Source: JBGOTP01 sp041476545
GTDB lineage: Bacteria; Acidobacteriota; Vicinamibacteria; Vicinamibacterales; CAVVIG01
Reading direction: 5' to 3'
DNA: 11,964 nucleotides
NCBI GenBank assembly: GCA_041476545.1
Contig: JBGOTP010000139.1
Span: 1-11,964 of the forward strand
Part shown: in pieces, positions 1 through 6,800 of the stretch
Layout of the letters: the number at the start of each line of letters is the position of its first letter
Numbering within the stretch: the stretch's first letter is position 1
Notes under the pieces: generated by a model
What the model saw: only the letters and a program-made list of their open reading frames with translations
Databases searched by the model: none
Told to the model about the DNA's origin: nothing
Position numbers and translations under genes: made by a program

Positions 1-977
1 CCCAACCGATCGCGCAACGCGAGGTCGTCGACCTTGATGACGACGCCGTCGGTGTCGAAGTGGAGCGTCCGGCGCTTGTCCGCCCACCAGGCACAGAAGG
101 CGATGACGTCTTCGATACTGTCGCAGGAACGCCAGTGATCCTCGACGGGCAGACCCCAGCCGCGCATCGCGGTCAGCATCCCGGCATGCGTGTGAAACGA
201 GCCGCCACTGTATCCAACGTCTCCAACGACCTGATACGTGAACGCCGCCAGTCCGCGCTTGGCGACGAGCGCCGGGTCGAGATTGCGCATGGTACCGGCC
301 GCGGCGTTGCGCGGGTTCGCGAACACCGGCTCCCCGTCCTGTTCGCGCGCCCTGTTCATGCGTTGGAACGCCGCACGCGGCAGGTACACTTCCCCGCGGA
401 CCTCCACACGTCCCGGCGGTCCCTGTCTGAGCGCAAGGGGCAGAGACCGAATCGTTCGGACGTTGCTCGTGACGTCTTCGCCGCGCAGACCGTCGCCGCG
501 CGTCGCCCCGCGGACCAACTGTCCGTCCACGTAGGTGAGGGCAATGCTCAGGCCGTCGATCTTCAGTTCGGCCACGTATGCGATGGCGGCCGGCGTGGTC
601 CCGGTGGTCGATGTGGTCGGCGTCGTGGGCGCCTCGGTCCCCCGCGGTTTCGCGCTATCCACCTGACCGGCGCCCTTCCGGACGCGCTCGTCGAACGCGC
701 GCAGTTCAGCGTCGCTGTACGCATTGTCGAGACTGAGCATCTGCGCGCTGTGGTCGACGGACTGGAACCCCTCCACGGGACGTCCGCCGACACGGGTGGT
801 TGGCGAATCGGGGGTAATGAACTCAGGGTGTTCGGCCTCGAGACGTTCGAGCTCGTGCAGCAGCCGGTCGAACTCCTCGTCCGACACTTCCGGGTCGTTG
901 TGAATGTAGTAGCGCTCTTCGTGGTGGCGGATCGCGTCGCGGAGTTCGCGGACGCGGTGTTCGGGAGGGATCTTCAT
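1..977 (-). CDS. ligA: NAD-dependent DNA ligase LigA, N-terminal part (runs off the left edge)
   Basis: NAD+-dependent ligase that seals nicks in replication and repair. The visible 325 residues cover the Ia domain and much of the adenylation domain. They show the N-terminal ERYYIHNDPEVSDEEFDRL segment (NMN-binding region), LSLDNAY, the catalytic lysine motif ELKIDG (Lys139), RGDG, the GEVYLP segment, FANPRNAAAGTMR and the DGVVIK motif. The start is ATG at 977-975; an overlapping GTG lies one codon upstream and neither has a clear Shine-Dalgarno. The catalytic Lys is about 24 residues later than in E. coli LigA (Lys115), because a Thr/Pro-rich stretch (about residues 105-131, containing PTTPTTSTTGTTP) sits just before it. 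The gene follows the polyprenyl synthase gene in the same direction after a 134-bp gap holding an inverted repeat. The identification is secure; the C-terminal OB, zinc, HhH and BRCT domains lie outside the window. Confidence 0.96.
   Translation of the reverse strand, partial: MKIPPEHRVRELRDAIRHHEERYYIHNDPEVSDEEFDRLLHELERLEAEHPEFITPDSPTTRVGGRPVEGFQSVDHSAQMLSLDNAYSDAELRAFDERVRKGAGQVDSAKPRGTEAPTTPTTSTTGTTPAAIAYVAELKIDGLSIALTYVDGQLVRGATRGDGLRGEDVTSNVRTIRSLPLALRQGPPGRVEVRGEVYLPRAAFQRMNRAREQDGEPVFANPRNAAAGTMRNLDPALVAKRGLAAFTYQVVGDVGYSGGSFHTHAGMLTAMRGWGLPVEDHWRSCDSIEDVIAFCAWWADKRRTLHFDTDGVVIKVDDLALRDRL
594..629. repeat. 9-bp tandem repeat coding the Thr/Pro linker of LigA
   Basis: About four degenerate 9-bp units with a GTGGTC core (plus strand) stand next to one another inside ligA. 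Read on the minus strand they encode the PTTPTTSTTGTTP stretch just before the adenylation lysine. Since 9 is a multiple of 3, gain or loss of units keeps the frame. That it arose by slippage is inference. Confidence 0.55.
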
Positions 978-1019
978 CACCGCGCAACTGAGCTGAGGAG
1001 GCGGAGCGACCGGTTCAAT

Positions 1020-1087
1020 ACGGAGCAACGAAGAAACGGAGTATCAATCGGCACCGAAACACGACCTCCGTTGCTTCGTTCCTCCGT
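1020..1087. repeat. Inverted repeat made of 8-bp units, between polyprenyl synthase gene and ligA
   Basis: The left arm is 1020-1041 and the right arm 1066-1087. The 22-nt arms are complementary at 20 positions, with a 24-nt loop. Each arm is itself three degenerate octamers: ACGGAGCA, ACGAAGAA, ACGGAGTA on the left and CTCCGTTG, CTTCGTTC, CTCCGTGT on the right. Further degenerate CCGTTGCCTCCGT sequence runs to about 1106. The hairpin lies just downstream of the synthase stop (1112) and before ligA. It could attenuate or terminate transcription, but no T-tract follows on the minus strand. It is more simply described as an intergenic repeat of unknown role. Confidence 0.6.
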
Positions 1088-1111
1088 GTTAAGCCGTTGC
1101 CTCCGTCAGGC

Positions 1112-2101
1112 TCACCGATCCCGAGACAGCACGTAGTCGGGCAGCGCGAGCAGCGCGTCGCGCTCCGAGCTGGGTGGGAAGACTGACAGCGGCTTCTTCG
1201 CGCGCTCGGCGTACTCGACCGCGCGATGCTGGGCATAGTCGATCGACCGGTGCTCGCGGAGGATCTGCATCAGCTCGCCCCACTGGTCTTCGGTGGTCGA
1301 ACGGCTCACGATGATGTCGCGAACGATGGCCTCTCCGACTTCCTCGTCTTGACTGAGTAGATGGATGAGGGGCAGCGTCATCTTGCCTTCGCGCAGGTCG
1401 GCGCCGATCGGTTTGCCGAGGGCGCGTGCATCGCCGGTGAAGTCGAGCATGTCGTCGACGAGCTGGAACGTGATGCCGAGGTTGAATCCGTACTCGCGCA
1501 GCGCGTCCTGCTGCTCCGGGCTAGTCGTCCCCAGCATGCCGCCAATCTGGGCGCTGCCGCTGAAGAGATACGCCGTCTTCCGCCGGATGATGTCGAGGTG
1601 CTCTTCTTCGGTGATATTGGCGTCGCCGTTCTTGGTGAGCTGGTAGAGCTCGCCTTCGATCATCCGCAGCGTGACGTCGCAGAGCAGACGGACGAGGTCG
1701 AGCGTGTCGTGCGTGAGCGCGAGCGCCATCGACTTGATGTACAGATAGTCGCCGAGCAGCACCGTGATGTCGTTGCCCCAGCGCGAGTGCACCGCCGGCC
1801 GCCCGCGACGCAGATCCGAATCGTCGATGATGTCGTCGTGAACGAGCGTCGCGGTGTGAATGAATTCGACGACCGCGGCGTACAGCACCCCGCGGTCGCC
1901 CTGATAGCCCGCGAGGCGCGACGCCATGAGCAGGACCGCCGGCCGAATCCGCTTGCCACCGCTTGTCTGGATGTACTTGCCGATTCTGGGGATGAGCTCA
2001 ATCTGCGACTGGATCTGGCGTCCAAACTCCGTATCCACCCGGTCCAGATCCGCGCGGATCGGCTCGAAAATCTGCGATAGCGCTGGCGAGGCTTTTTCCA
2101 C
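1112..2101 (-). CDS. ispB: Long-chain polyprenyl diphosphate synthase (IspB-like)
   Basis: All-trans prenyl transferase that condenses isopentenyl diphosphate units onto an allylic primer, making the side chain of menaquinone or ubiquinone. The 329 residues show GGKRIRP (49-54), the first Asp-rich motif HDDIIDDSDLRRG (Asp89/90/93/94), the second motif QLVDDMLDFTGD (Asp216/217/220) and GKPIGADLREGKMTLP. The residues 4 and 5 before the first Asp (Thr85, Ala84) are small, as in long-chain enzymes, where short-chain synthases often carry aromatic residues; exact chain length cannot be read. The start is GTG (2101-2099) without a clear Shine-Dalgarno, and an in-frame stop lies shortly upstream. 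It begins 21 bp after the tatD stop in the same direction, so the two are probably cotranscribed. Family assignment is secure; the symbol is by similarity. Confidence 0.93.
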   Translation of the reverse strand: MEKASPALSQIFEPIRADLDRVDTEFGRQIQSQIELIPRIGKYIQTSGGKRIRPAVLLMASRLAGYQGDRGVLYAAVVEFIHTATLVHDDIIDDSDLRRGRPAVHSRWGNDITVLLGDYLYIKSMALALTHDTLDLVRLLCDVTLRMIEGELYQLTKNGDANITEEEHLDIIRRKTAYLFSGSAQIGGMLGTTSPEQQDALREYGFNLGITFQLVDDMLDFTGDARALGKPIGADLREGKMTLPLIHLLSQDEEVGEAIVRDIIVSRSTTEDQWGELMQILREHRSIDYAQHRAVEYAERAKKPLSVFPPSSERDALLALPDYVLSRDR

Positions 2102-2122
2102 AGGATTGGCGTAAGAACTTTA

Positions 2123-2914
2123 TCACGGCCGGAACAGGCTGTGAAAGTTGGTACTGGTGAGGCCGGCCAGCTCTCCCGCGTCGATACCGTACAGCACCGC
2201 CAGTGACGCGACCACCTGCGCGACATGGGCCGGTTCGTTGCGCTTGCCGCGATACGGCACGGGCGCGAGAAACGGACTGTCGGTCTCGACGAGCAGCCGA
2301 TCGCGGGGGACGATTCCGGCGGTTTCCCGCAGGTCCGCTGCTTTCGGGAATGTCACGATGCCGGCGAGCGAAATGTAGAACCCGAGGTCGAGGCCGGCCC
2401 GGGCGAGGCCACGCGTCCCGGTAAAGCAATGGAGGACGCCTCGCAGGCTTCCCGTGCCGGCCTTTGCTGCCTCTTCGCGCAGCATCGCCACCGTGTCTTC
2501 TTCCGCCTCACGCGTATGAATCACGACCGGCAGGTTCAGTTCGCGCGCGACGCCGAGCTGCGCGCGGAACACCTGCTGCTGCACGTCGCGCGGCGAGTAG
2601 TCGTAGTGGTAGTCGAGGCCGATTTCGCCGACGGCTCTGGCGGACGGTGTCGCGGTGATCTGCGCGCGGACGACGGCGGCGGCGCGTTGTGGCTGGTCCG
2701 CGTACTCATGCGCGGCATGTGGATGGACGCCAATCGACACGCGCGTCTCCGGCCAGAGGCCTTCGACGCGCTGCGCCTGTGCGGCCTCCTGCTCGTTGCC
2801 CGCCTCGAGGATGACGAGCGCGCGTTCAAGGCCGGCTTCCTTCGCGCGCGCGACCACGGCGTCGAGATCCGCGGCGAACACCGCATCGGCCAGGTGACAG
2901 TGGGAGTCGATCAA
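2123..2914 (-). CDS. tatD: TatD family metal-dependent hydrolase (DNase)
   Basis: TIM-barrel amidohydrolase-type nuclease of the TatD/YcfH/YabD family. The 263 residues have the metal ligands in the expected order: DSHCHL (His5, His7), GEIGLDYHYD (Glu97), VIHTREAEEDT (His133), HCFTG (His162) and ETDSPFLAP (Asp212), plus the family segment PYRGKRNEP near 220-228. The only start giving the family N-terminus is TTG at 2914-2912, immediately before IDSHCHL. No Shine-Dalgarno precedes it; the bases just upstream belong to an AAGTT heptamer repeat, which may have replaced the native start region. tatD commonly follows metG; here metG is about 4 kb upstream, with the kinase and vapBC in between. The polyprenyl synthase gene follows 21 bp later. 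Confidence 0.95.
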   Translation of the reverse strand: MIDSHCHLADAVFAADLDAVVARAKEAGLERALVILEAGNEQEAAQAQRVEGLWPETRVSIGVHPHAAHEYADQPQRAAAVVRAQITATPSARAVGEIGLDYHYDYSPRDVQQQVFRAQLGVARELNLPVVIHTREAEEDTVAMLREEAAKAGTGSLRGVLHCFTGTRGLARAGLDLGFYISLAGIVTFPKAADLRETAGIVPRDRLLVETDSPFLAPVPYRGKRNEPAHVAQVVASLAVLYGIDAGELAGLTSTNFHSLFRP

Positions 2915-2915
2915 A

Positions 2916-2945
2916 GGAAGAAGTTAAAAGTTAGAACTTCAAACG
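2916..2945. repeat. AAGTT heptamer repeat, left boundary of the kinase/vapBC island
   Basis: The units AAGTTAA, AAGTTAG and AACTTCA stand in 7-bp phase between tatD and the kinase gene. The segment 2916-2932 matches 6801-6817 at 16 of 17 positions in the same orientation, near the other end of the metG-tatD gap. It directly abuts the TTG start of tatD. Confidence 0.6.
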
Positions 2946-2956
2946 TCCCCGAGTCC

Positions 2957-5878
2957 CTATTTCCCCGAGGGGACCCGCGCCTTCAACTCCTCGAACCAGT
3001 TCAGGACCACCTGAATCTGCGGAGCGGCGGGCGAGCCGGATGCGCCGTTCTGTCCGGCGGCGACGACGCCGAGGAATCGCTTGCCGTCGGGCATGATGTC
3101 GTGGTTCCGCTCGAAGCCGGGACCGCGCTCGACAAATGCTCTCGTGAGCGGCATCGGGTTACCGAACGTGAACGCCGGCCGCGTCGTCACGCTCACCGCC
3201 ACCAATTGGGCGACTGCCGGGGAGAAGATGAGCTCTTTGCCATCAGGAGACCACACCGCATGGATGCCAGTCGTCTTCGAAACCGGATACAGCGCTTCGG
3301 TCGTTGGAAACGGCTGAACGAACAAGGAACCGGCGGCGGAGCCAGGCGCGCCCACCGAGTACGCCACCCATTTCCCATCCGGTGAAAACACCGCAGCCGG
3401 CGGAAAAGCCGAGTCGACGCCGCGGCCGAACGGTGTCATTTTCTTCTCTTTCTTATCATCGAGCGACAACGCCGCGAGCGAGTAACTGGCACCCTTGGTG
3501 ATGCTGAACAATAACGTCTTGCCATCGGGAGACCAGGATTCCGGGACCTGCGCGGTATCCTTGTCCGGCTTCGTTAGTCGCTCAGCCGGCGTGGCGCCGT
3601 CGGCGCGCTGCCAGAAGATGCCCAGATCGCCCTCGCGGTCCGACTGAAACGCGACATGCTCGCCGTCGGCGGACCAGACGGGCACCCGGTTGCGACCACC
3701 CACCGTCAGCTTGCGCGCCGAGTTGGCGCCCGAGACGTCGTAGATCCACACGATGGCGTCCTTGCCATCGTCGCTACCGAAGGCGATGCGCTTCCCGTCC
3801 GGCGACAGACGCGGGTACTCGTACGCGCCGGGCGGAAGCTTCAGCGGCTGCAGCGTCCCGTTCCGATCGATCAACGCGAGATCTGATTGCGCCCCGGACG
3901 TCGTAGCCGGACCCGGGACGAACACGAGGGACCCGGTGCCGGAGACGCTGAAGTATGCAGTGCCTTGGATGCCGGTAACGGATCGCTTGACGCCCTCGAC
4001 GATGGGCACTGGTCCACCGATGACCGCAAGATGCCGCAGATCGAATGGCACCGTGAACAAGACACCCCCGAGCGCGTACACCAAGTGACCGCCTTCGCGC
4101 TCGGCGCGCTTCGGCGAGCCAAGCCCGGTCGGCAGGTAGCGGGCATCGCTGCCGCCTGAGACGAGCGTCCTTCGTTCCGACGACTTCAATGACTGCACGA
4201 CGATCCGCGCCTTGTCCCAGCCCTCGGTCGTGTTGGCCGTGGCGATGGTGAACAGCACCCACTCGCCACCCGGCAATACTTGAGGGCCGTAGGGCACCTC
4301 GCCGTCTTTGACGCTGGCGACCACTTCCGATTGTCCGCCATTCTCGGAGACGCGCATGATGCCCTTGCCGGTTTGCCCAAAGACGATGCTGCCAGTGTCC
4401 CAGCTCATCCCCTTGAGAGCTGTCACGTCGACCTGGCAGATCGTGACCGCCGCTCCGCCGCTAACGGCGATCTTTTTGATCGCCCTGTCCACCTGCGAAT
4501 AGAAGGCGATCGAGCGGTTGTCGGGTGAAAACACCGGGGCGGTTAGGGAGGATGTCTCCTGTGTGCCTGGAATAGGTCTCGCCGTAAGGTCAGACATCGA
4601 CCGCAGATACAGTTGGTTGTTGGCGACGTACACAAGCAGCGCGCCGTCTGGAGACAAAGCAAGGCTTTGCGAGTTGTTCGCCGTGAACTGCTGACCCTCG
4701 CCGAGCGCGAACGCGAAGCGCGTCACCGGCGATGAGCGCGGCGTCGGTCTGAGCATCCACGCGGCGGCGCCGACCACCGCACCCGCGACGACGGCTGTGA
4801 CCGCGACAGGAATCGCGCGCTTCCAGAGTGGGCGCGGCACGGCGGCGGGCGTTTCGGGCGTCGCTGCAATGCTGCTGGCGGGCGTGGTTAGCGCCTCCTT
4901 GATGTCGAGGCGCGCCGTGCCAATCTCCGGCAGCCGCTCCTGGCGGTCCTTTTCGAGACACCGACGGAGCAATCGCCGGATGGGCGCAGGCGTGTCGGCG
5001 GGCAACGCGCTCCAGTTGGGATCCGTCTTCAGGACCGACGCGAGGGTGTCGCTGATCTCCTCCCCCGTAAACAGCCGTTGGCCGGTGAGCATCTCGTACA
5101 GCACGCATCCGAATGCCCAGATGTCGGCGCGCTTGTCCACCGTTTTCCCACGCGCCTGCTCCGGCGCCATGTACGCCGCCGTCCCCAGAATCACCCCGGC
5201 CAGCGTCGCGTTCAGCGACAGCGTCGGCGACATCGACAGGCCGGCTTGCCCCGCGGAAGCGGCATCGCCGCGAAGGCGGGCACCACCAGCCTCCGAGAGC
5301 TTCGCCAGTCCGAAATCGAGTACCTTCACGGTCCCATCGTCGCGGACTTTGATATTGGCGGGCTTCAGATCGCGGTGGACGACGCCCTGCTCGTGCGCCG
5401 CTTCGAGCGCGAGGGCGATCTGCTTCGCCATCGGCAGCGCCTCGTCGAGTGGGATCGCGCCTCGTGCAATCCGCTGCGACAGATCCTCGCCCTCGACCAG
5501 TTCCATCACGAGGAAGGGGGAGTCACTCCCTACCCCGCCTTCGCTCGGACTGATGTCTGGCGAGCTCCGGCGAGGCTCGCCGGAGCGCTCCTGGCGCGTA
5601 GGCGGCTGCCCCACCTGCCCTGCTTGGCCCGGCCGCCCCATTTCAAGCCCGTACAGGTGCGCGATGTTCGGATGGTTCAGCGCGGCGAGCGTCTTCGCCT
5701 CGCGCTCGAAACGGGCGATGCGCTCCGGATCGCCGACAAGGGCGTCGGGCAGGATCTTGATCGCCACGTCGCGATCGAGCTTCCGATCCCGCGCGCGATA
5801 GACCTCGCCCATGCCGCCAACGCCGAGGATGGCGATGACTTCGTACGGCCCGAGGCGCGTTCCGGCTATGAGCGGCAT
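2957..5878 (-). CDS. Membrane Ser/Thr protein kinase with C-terminal PD40/TolB-like beta-propeller
   Basis: PknB-type kinase of 973 residues, in the architecture expanded in Acidobacteriota. Kinase domain (about 12-330): glycine loop GVGGMG (19-24), VAIK (Lys41), HRDLKPAN (Asp170), DFG (188-190), APE (238-240) and ADIWAFGCVLYEMLTG. A Thr/Pro-rich linker and one transmembrane helix (about 354-376) follow, then roughly 580 residues with repeated SPDGK-type blades (for example YPRLSPDGKRIAFGS, ESWSPDGKTLLFS, AVWSPDGKELIFSP), probably extracytoplasmic. Two non-canonical low-complexity inserts interrupt the kinase: about 81-120 and about 200-216. I chose ATG at 5878 because MPLIAGTRLGPYEV matches the usual kinase start; the reading frame is open a further 53 codons, but that stretch overlaps the divergent vapBC start and looks non-coding. 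A TATAAT box lies 13 bp upstream of the ATG. The ligand and target proteins are unknown. Confidence 0.93.
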   Translation of the reverse strand: MPLIAGTRLGPYEVIAILGVGGMGEVYRARDRKLDRDVAIKILPDALVGDPERIARFEREAKTLAALNHPNIAHLYGLEMGRPGQAGQVGQPPTRQERSGEPRRSSPDISPSEGGVGSDSPFLVMELVEGEDLSQRIARGAIPLDEALPMAKQIALALEAAHEQGVVHRDLKPANIKVRDDGTVKVLDFGLAKLSEAGGARLRGDAASAGQAGLSMSPTLSLNATLAGVILGTAAYMAPEQARGKTVDKRADIWAFGCVLYEMLTGQRLFTGEEISDTLASVLKTDPNWSALPADTPAPIRRLLRRCLEKDRQERLPEIGTARLDIKEALTTPASSIAATPETPAAVPRPLWKRAIPVAVTAVVAGAVVGAAAWMLRPTPRSSPVTRFAFALGEGQQFTANNSQSLALSPDGALLVYVANNQLYLRSMSDLTARPIPGTQETSSLTAPVFSPDNRSIAFYSQVDRAIKKIAVSGGAAVTICQVDVTALKGMSWDTGSIVFGQTGKGIMRVSENGGQSEVVASVKDGEVPYGPQVLPGGEWVLFTIATANTTEGWDKARIVVQSLKSSERRTLVSGGSDARYLPTGLGSPKRAEREGGHLVYALGGVLFTVPFDLRHLAVIGGPVPIVEGVKRSVTGIQGTAYFSVSGTGSLVFVPGPATTSGAQSDLALIDRNGTLQPLKLPPGAYEYPRLSPDGKRIAFGSDDGKDAIVWIYDVSGANSARKLTVGGRNRVPVWSADGEHVAFQSDREGDLGIFWQRADGATPAERLTKPDKDTAQVPESWSPDGKTLLFSITKGASYSLAALSLDDKKEKKMTPFGRGVDSAFPPAAVFSPDGKWVAYSVGAPGSAAGSLFVQPFPTTEALYPVSKTTGIHAVWSPDGKELIFSPAVAQLVAVSVTTRPAFTFGNPMPLTRAFVERGPGFERNHDIMPDGKRFLGVVAAGQNGASGSPAAPQIQVVLNWFEELKARVPSGK
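5519..5638. repeat. Palindrome-bearing in-frame insertion within the kinase gene
   Basis: This 120-bp stretch encodes kinase residues 81-120, a Gly/Pro/Arg/Ser-rich run between the helix C/beta-4 region and the hinge (PFLVMELVEGE). Related kinases usually have only a few residues here, from family knowledge. It contains a perfect 10-bp inverted repeat with a 3-nt loop (5564-5573 and 5577-5586; arm GCTCCGGCGA). CCGCCTTCGC occurs beside it on the plus strand at about 5536-5545, and again on the minus strand at about 5270-5280, where the second insert lies. It resembles a REP-type element fixed in frame; that origin is inference. Confidence 0.5.
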
Positions 5879-5890
5879 GGGTTTCTGTGG

Positions 5891-5896
5891 ATTATA
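5891..5896 (-). promoter_or_regulatory. -10 box (TATAAT) before the kinase gene
   Basis: A consensus TATAAT on the minus strand ends 12 bp before the proposed ATG at 5878, so transcription would begin only about 5-7 nt before the start codon and the mRNA would be nearly leaderless. No convincing -35 box lies 16-18 bp upstream. The lack of a Shine-Dalgarno before this ATG fits a leaderless message. Confidence 0.45.
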
Positions 5897-5916
5897 CGGG
5901 TGGATCGACCGTCGAC

Positions 5917-5932
5917 GTCGCATATCTGCGAC
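5917..5932. promoter_or_regulatory. Small palindrome in the divergent kinase/vapBC promoter region
   Basis: GTCGCA and TGCGAC form perfect 6-bp arms around a 4-nt centre (TATC). The site covers the -35 position for the kinase -10 box, so it could be an operator. A second short palindrome, ATGTACAT (5997-6004), lies at the vapB 5' end and could be part of a VapBC autoregulatory operator. Both are short and unproven. Confidence 0.25.
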
Positions 5933-5962
5933 TCGGTTCTCGAAGGCGCATAGCAGGAGAAG

Positions 5963-5991
5963 TTGACCGAACCTGACTCCCTGTATATCCT
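5963..5991 (+). promoter_or_regulatory. Candidate vapBC promoter
   Basis: TTGACC (5963-5968) is followed after 17 bp by TATCCT (5986-5991); an overlapping TATATC gives a 15-bp spacer. Transcription would start around 5997-6000, just before the proposed vapB ATG at 6015 and over the ATGTACAT palindrome. The -35 is good and the -10 only fair. Confidence 0.4.
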
Positions 5992-6014
5992 CGTGTATGT
6001 ACATGAAGAACACG

Positions 6015-6251
6015 ATGAAGACCGCAAGGGTGTTCAAGAGCGGAAACAGCCAGGCCGTCCGGATTCCGAAGGAGTTTCATCTGGAGGGCGAGACTGTGGA
6101 AATGCGGAAGCAGGGCGGGTCCTTGATTCTTCGGTCCGAGAAGAAATCGTGGGCGGCCCTCATCGAGAGCCTGACGAAGTTCAGCGATGACTTCATGGAC
6201 GAAGGGCGCCATCAACCGCCGATGCAGGCTCGCGGTCGGCCCTTTTCATGA
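6015..6251 (+). CDS. vapB: Antitoxin VapB (AbrB/MazE-fold DNA-binding)
   Basis: Small antitoxin of 78 residues that neutralises VapC and represses its own operon. The N-terminus (KTARVFKSGNSQAVRIPKEF) is the typical SpoVT/AbrB swapped-hairpin DNA-binding domain of VapB proteins. The C-terminal part (SDDFMDEGRHQPP) is the kind of tail that occupies the VapC active site. In-frame ATGs at 5997, 6003 and 6015 are possible; I prefer 6015 because family members begin at MKTA and a weak GAAGAA lies just upstream. It overlaps vapC by 4 bp (ATGA), indicating translational coupling. It stands alone on the plus strand among minus-strand housekeeping genes, as expected of an acquired toxin-antitoxin module. 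Confidence 0.93.
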   Translation: MKTARVFKSGNSQAVRIPKEFHLEGETVEMRKQGGSLILRSEKKSWAALIESLTKFSDDFMDEGRHQPPMQARGRPFS

Positions 6252-6646
6252 AACTGATGCTCGACACGAACGTGTGCATCTATCTGATCAAGGAACGTCC
6301 CGCGTCGGTCCTCGAGCGATTTGCCTCGCATCCAGTTGGAGATATTGGTGTATCGGTGATCACGGTGGCTGAGCTTGAATACGGTGTCAGCAAGAGCAAC
6401 CGCCCGGCCAGGAATCGCGAGGCCCTGGACCAGTTCATCTCGCCGCTCGAGGTGGCCTCGTTCGACCGGCCGGCAACCACCGCCTTTGGGAAGCTGAGGA
6501 CCGCGCTCGAGAAGAAAGGGCAACAGATCGGGTCCATGGACCTGCTGATCGCGGCCCATGCGCTCAGCCTCTCGGTTCGATTGATCACCCACAATATAAG
6601 AGAGTTCGGAAGGGTCCCCGGCCTGCGCATCGAAGACTGGGTTTGA
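6248..6646 (+). CDS. vapC: Toxin VapC, PIN-domain ribonuclease
   Basis: PIN-domain endoribonuclease of 132 residues; family members cut tRNA or rRNA loops (the group close to this sequence acts on initiator tRNA), but the target here is not shown. The acidic active site is complete: Asp6 in MLDTNVCIYLIKE, Glu42 in SVITVAELEYGV, Asp98 in GQQIGSMDLLIAAHAL, with Asn116 in LITHNIREF near the end. Length and the closing GRVPGLRIEDW are typical of full-length VapC, so the gene looks intact and probably active. It is coupled to vapB through ATGA. It converges on metG, with a kinase-gene remnant and an inverted repeat between. Confidence 0.95.
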   Translation: MKLMLDTNVCIYLIKERPASVLERFASHPVGDIGVSVITVAELEYGVSKSNRPARNREALDQFISPLEVASFDRPATTAFGKLRTALEKKGQQIGSMDLLIAAHALSLSVRLITHNIREFGRVPGLRIEDWV

Positions 6647-6655
6647 GTTGCGGCT

Positions 6656-6783
6656 TCACTTCGTCGGCACCCTCTGCTTCAGCTCCTCGAACCAGTTCAG
6701 GACCACGATTCCGGGACGTGAACCGTGTCCTTCTCCGGCTTGGTCAGGCGCTCCGCCGGCGTGGCGCCATCGGCGCGCTGCCA
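6656..6783 (-). pseudogene. Remnant of a second PD40 kinase gene, internally deleted
   Basis: Two pieces similar to the neighbouring kinase gene are joined. Bases 6656-6705 match its last codons (VVLNWFEELK, then QRVPTK and a stop) and 6701-6783 match the blade WQRADGATPAERLTKP to ESWS (about 11 differences over 78 aligned bases, counted by eye). The join corresponds to a 526-bp deletion between two GACCA pentamers (3005-3009 and 3531-3535 in the intact copy). As 526 is not a multiple of 3, the frame is broken and a TGA follows at once. Similarity stops at 6783, where repeat sequence begins. It is the 3' ruin of a diverged paralogue that once stood upstream in the same orientation; no function is expected. 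Confidence 0.85.
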
Positions 6784-6800
6784 CGGGAAGAAAGGAAAAA

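Noticed and set aside
60..1136. Long plus-strand open frame over ligA
   Set aside because: Antisense shadow: the minus strand codes an unmistakable LigA, and the plus frame has an Arg-rich, motif-free translation. The same applies to other long plus-strand frames over the synthase (1361-2080), tatD (2225-3385), metG (7657-8667), larC (8913-9815) and radC (10134-11015).
2944..2973. GTCCCC/GGGGAC hairpin as kinase terminator
   Set aside because: The stem is 6 bp with an 18-nt loop overlapping the stop codon and no T-tract follows; too weak to call.
5879..6037. Upstream extension of the kinase to an earlier start
   Set aside because: The extra 53 residues overlap the vapB start and its promoter region and do not resemble a kinase N-terminus. 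ATG 5878 gives the standard N-terminus and follows a -10 box.
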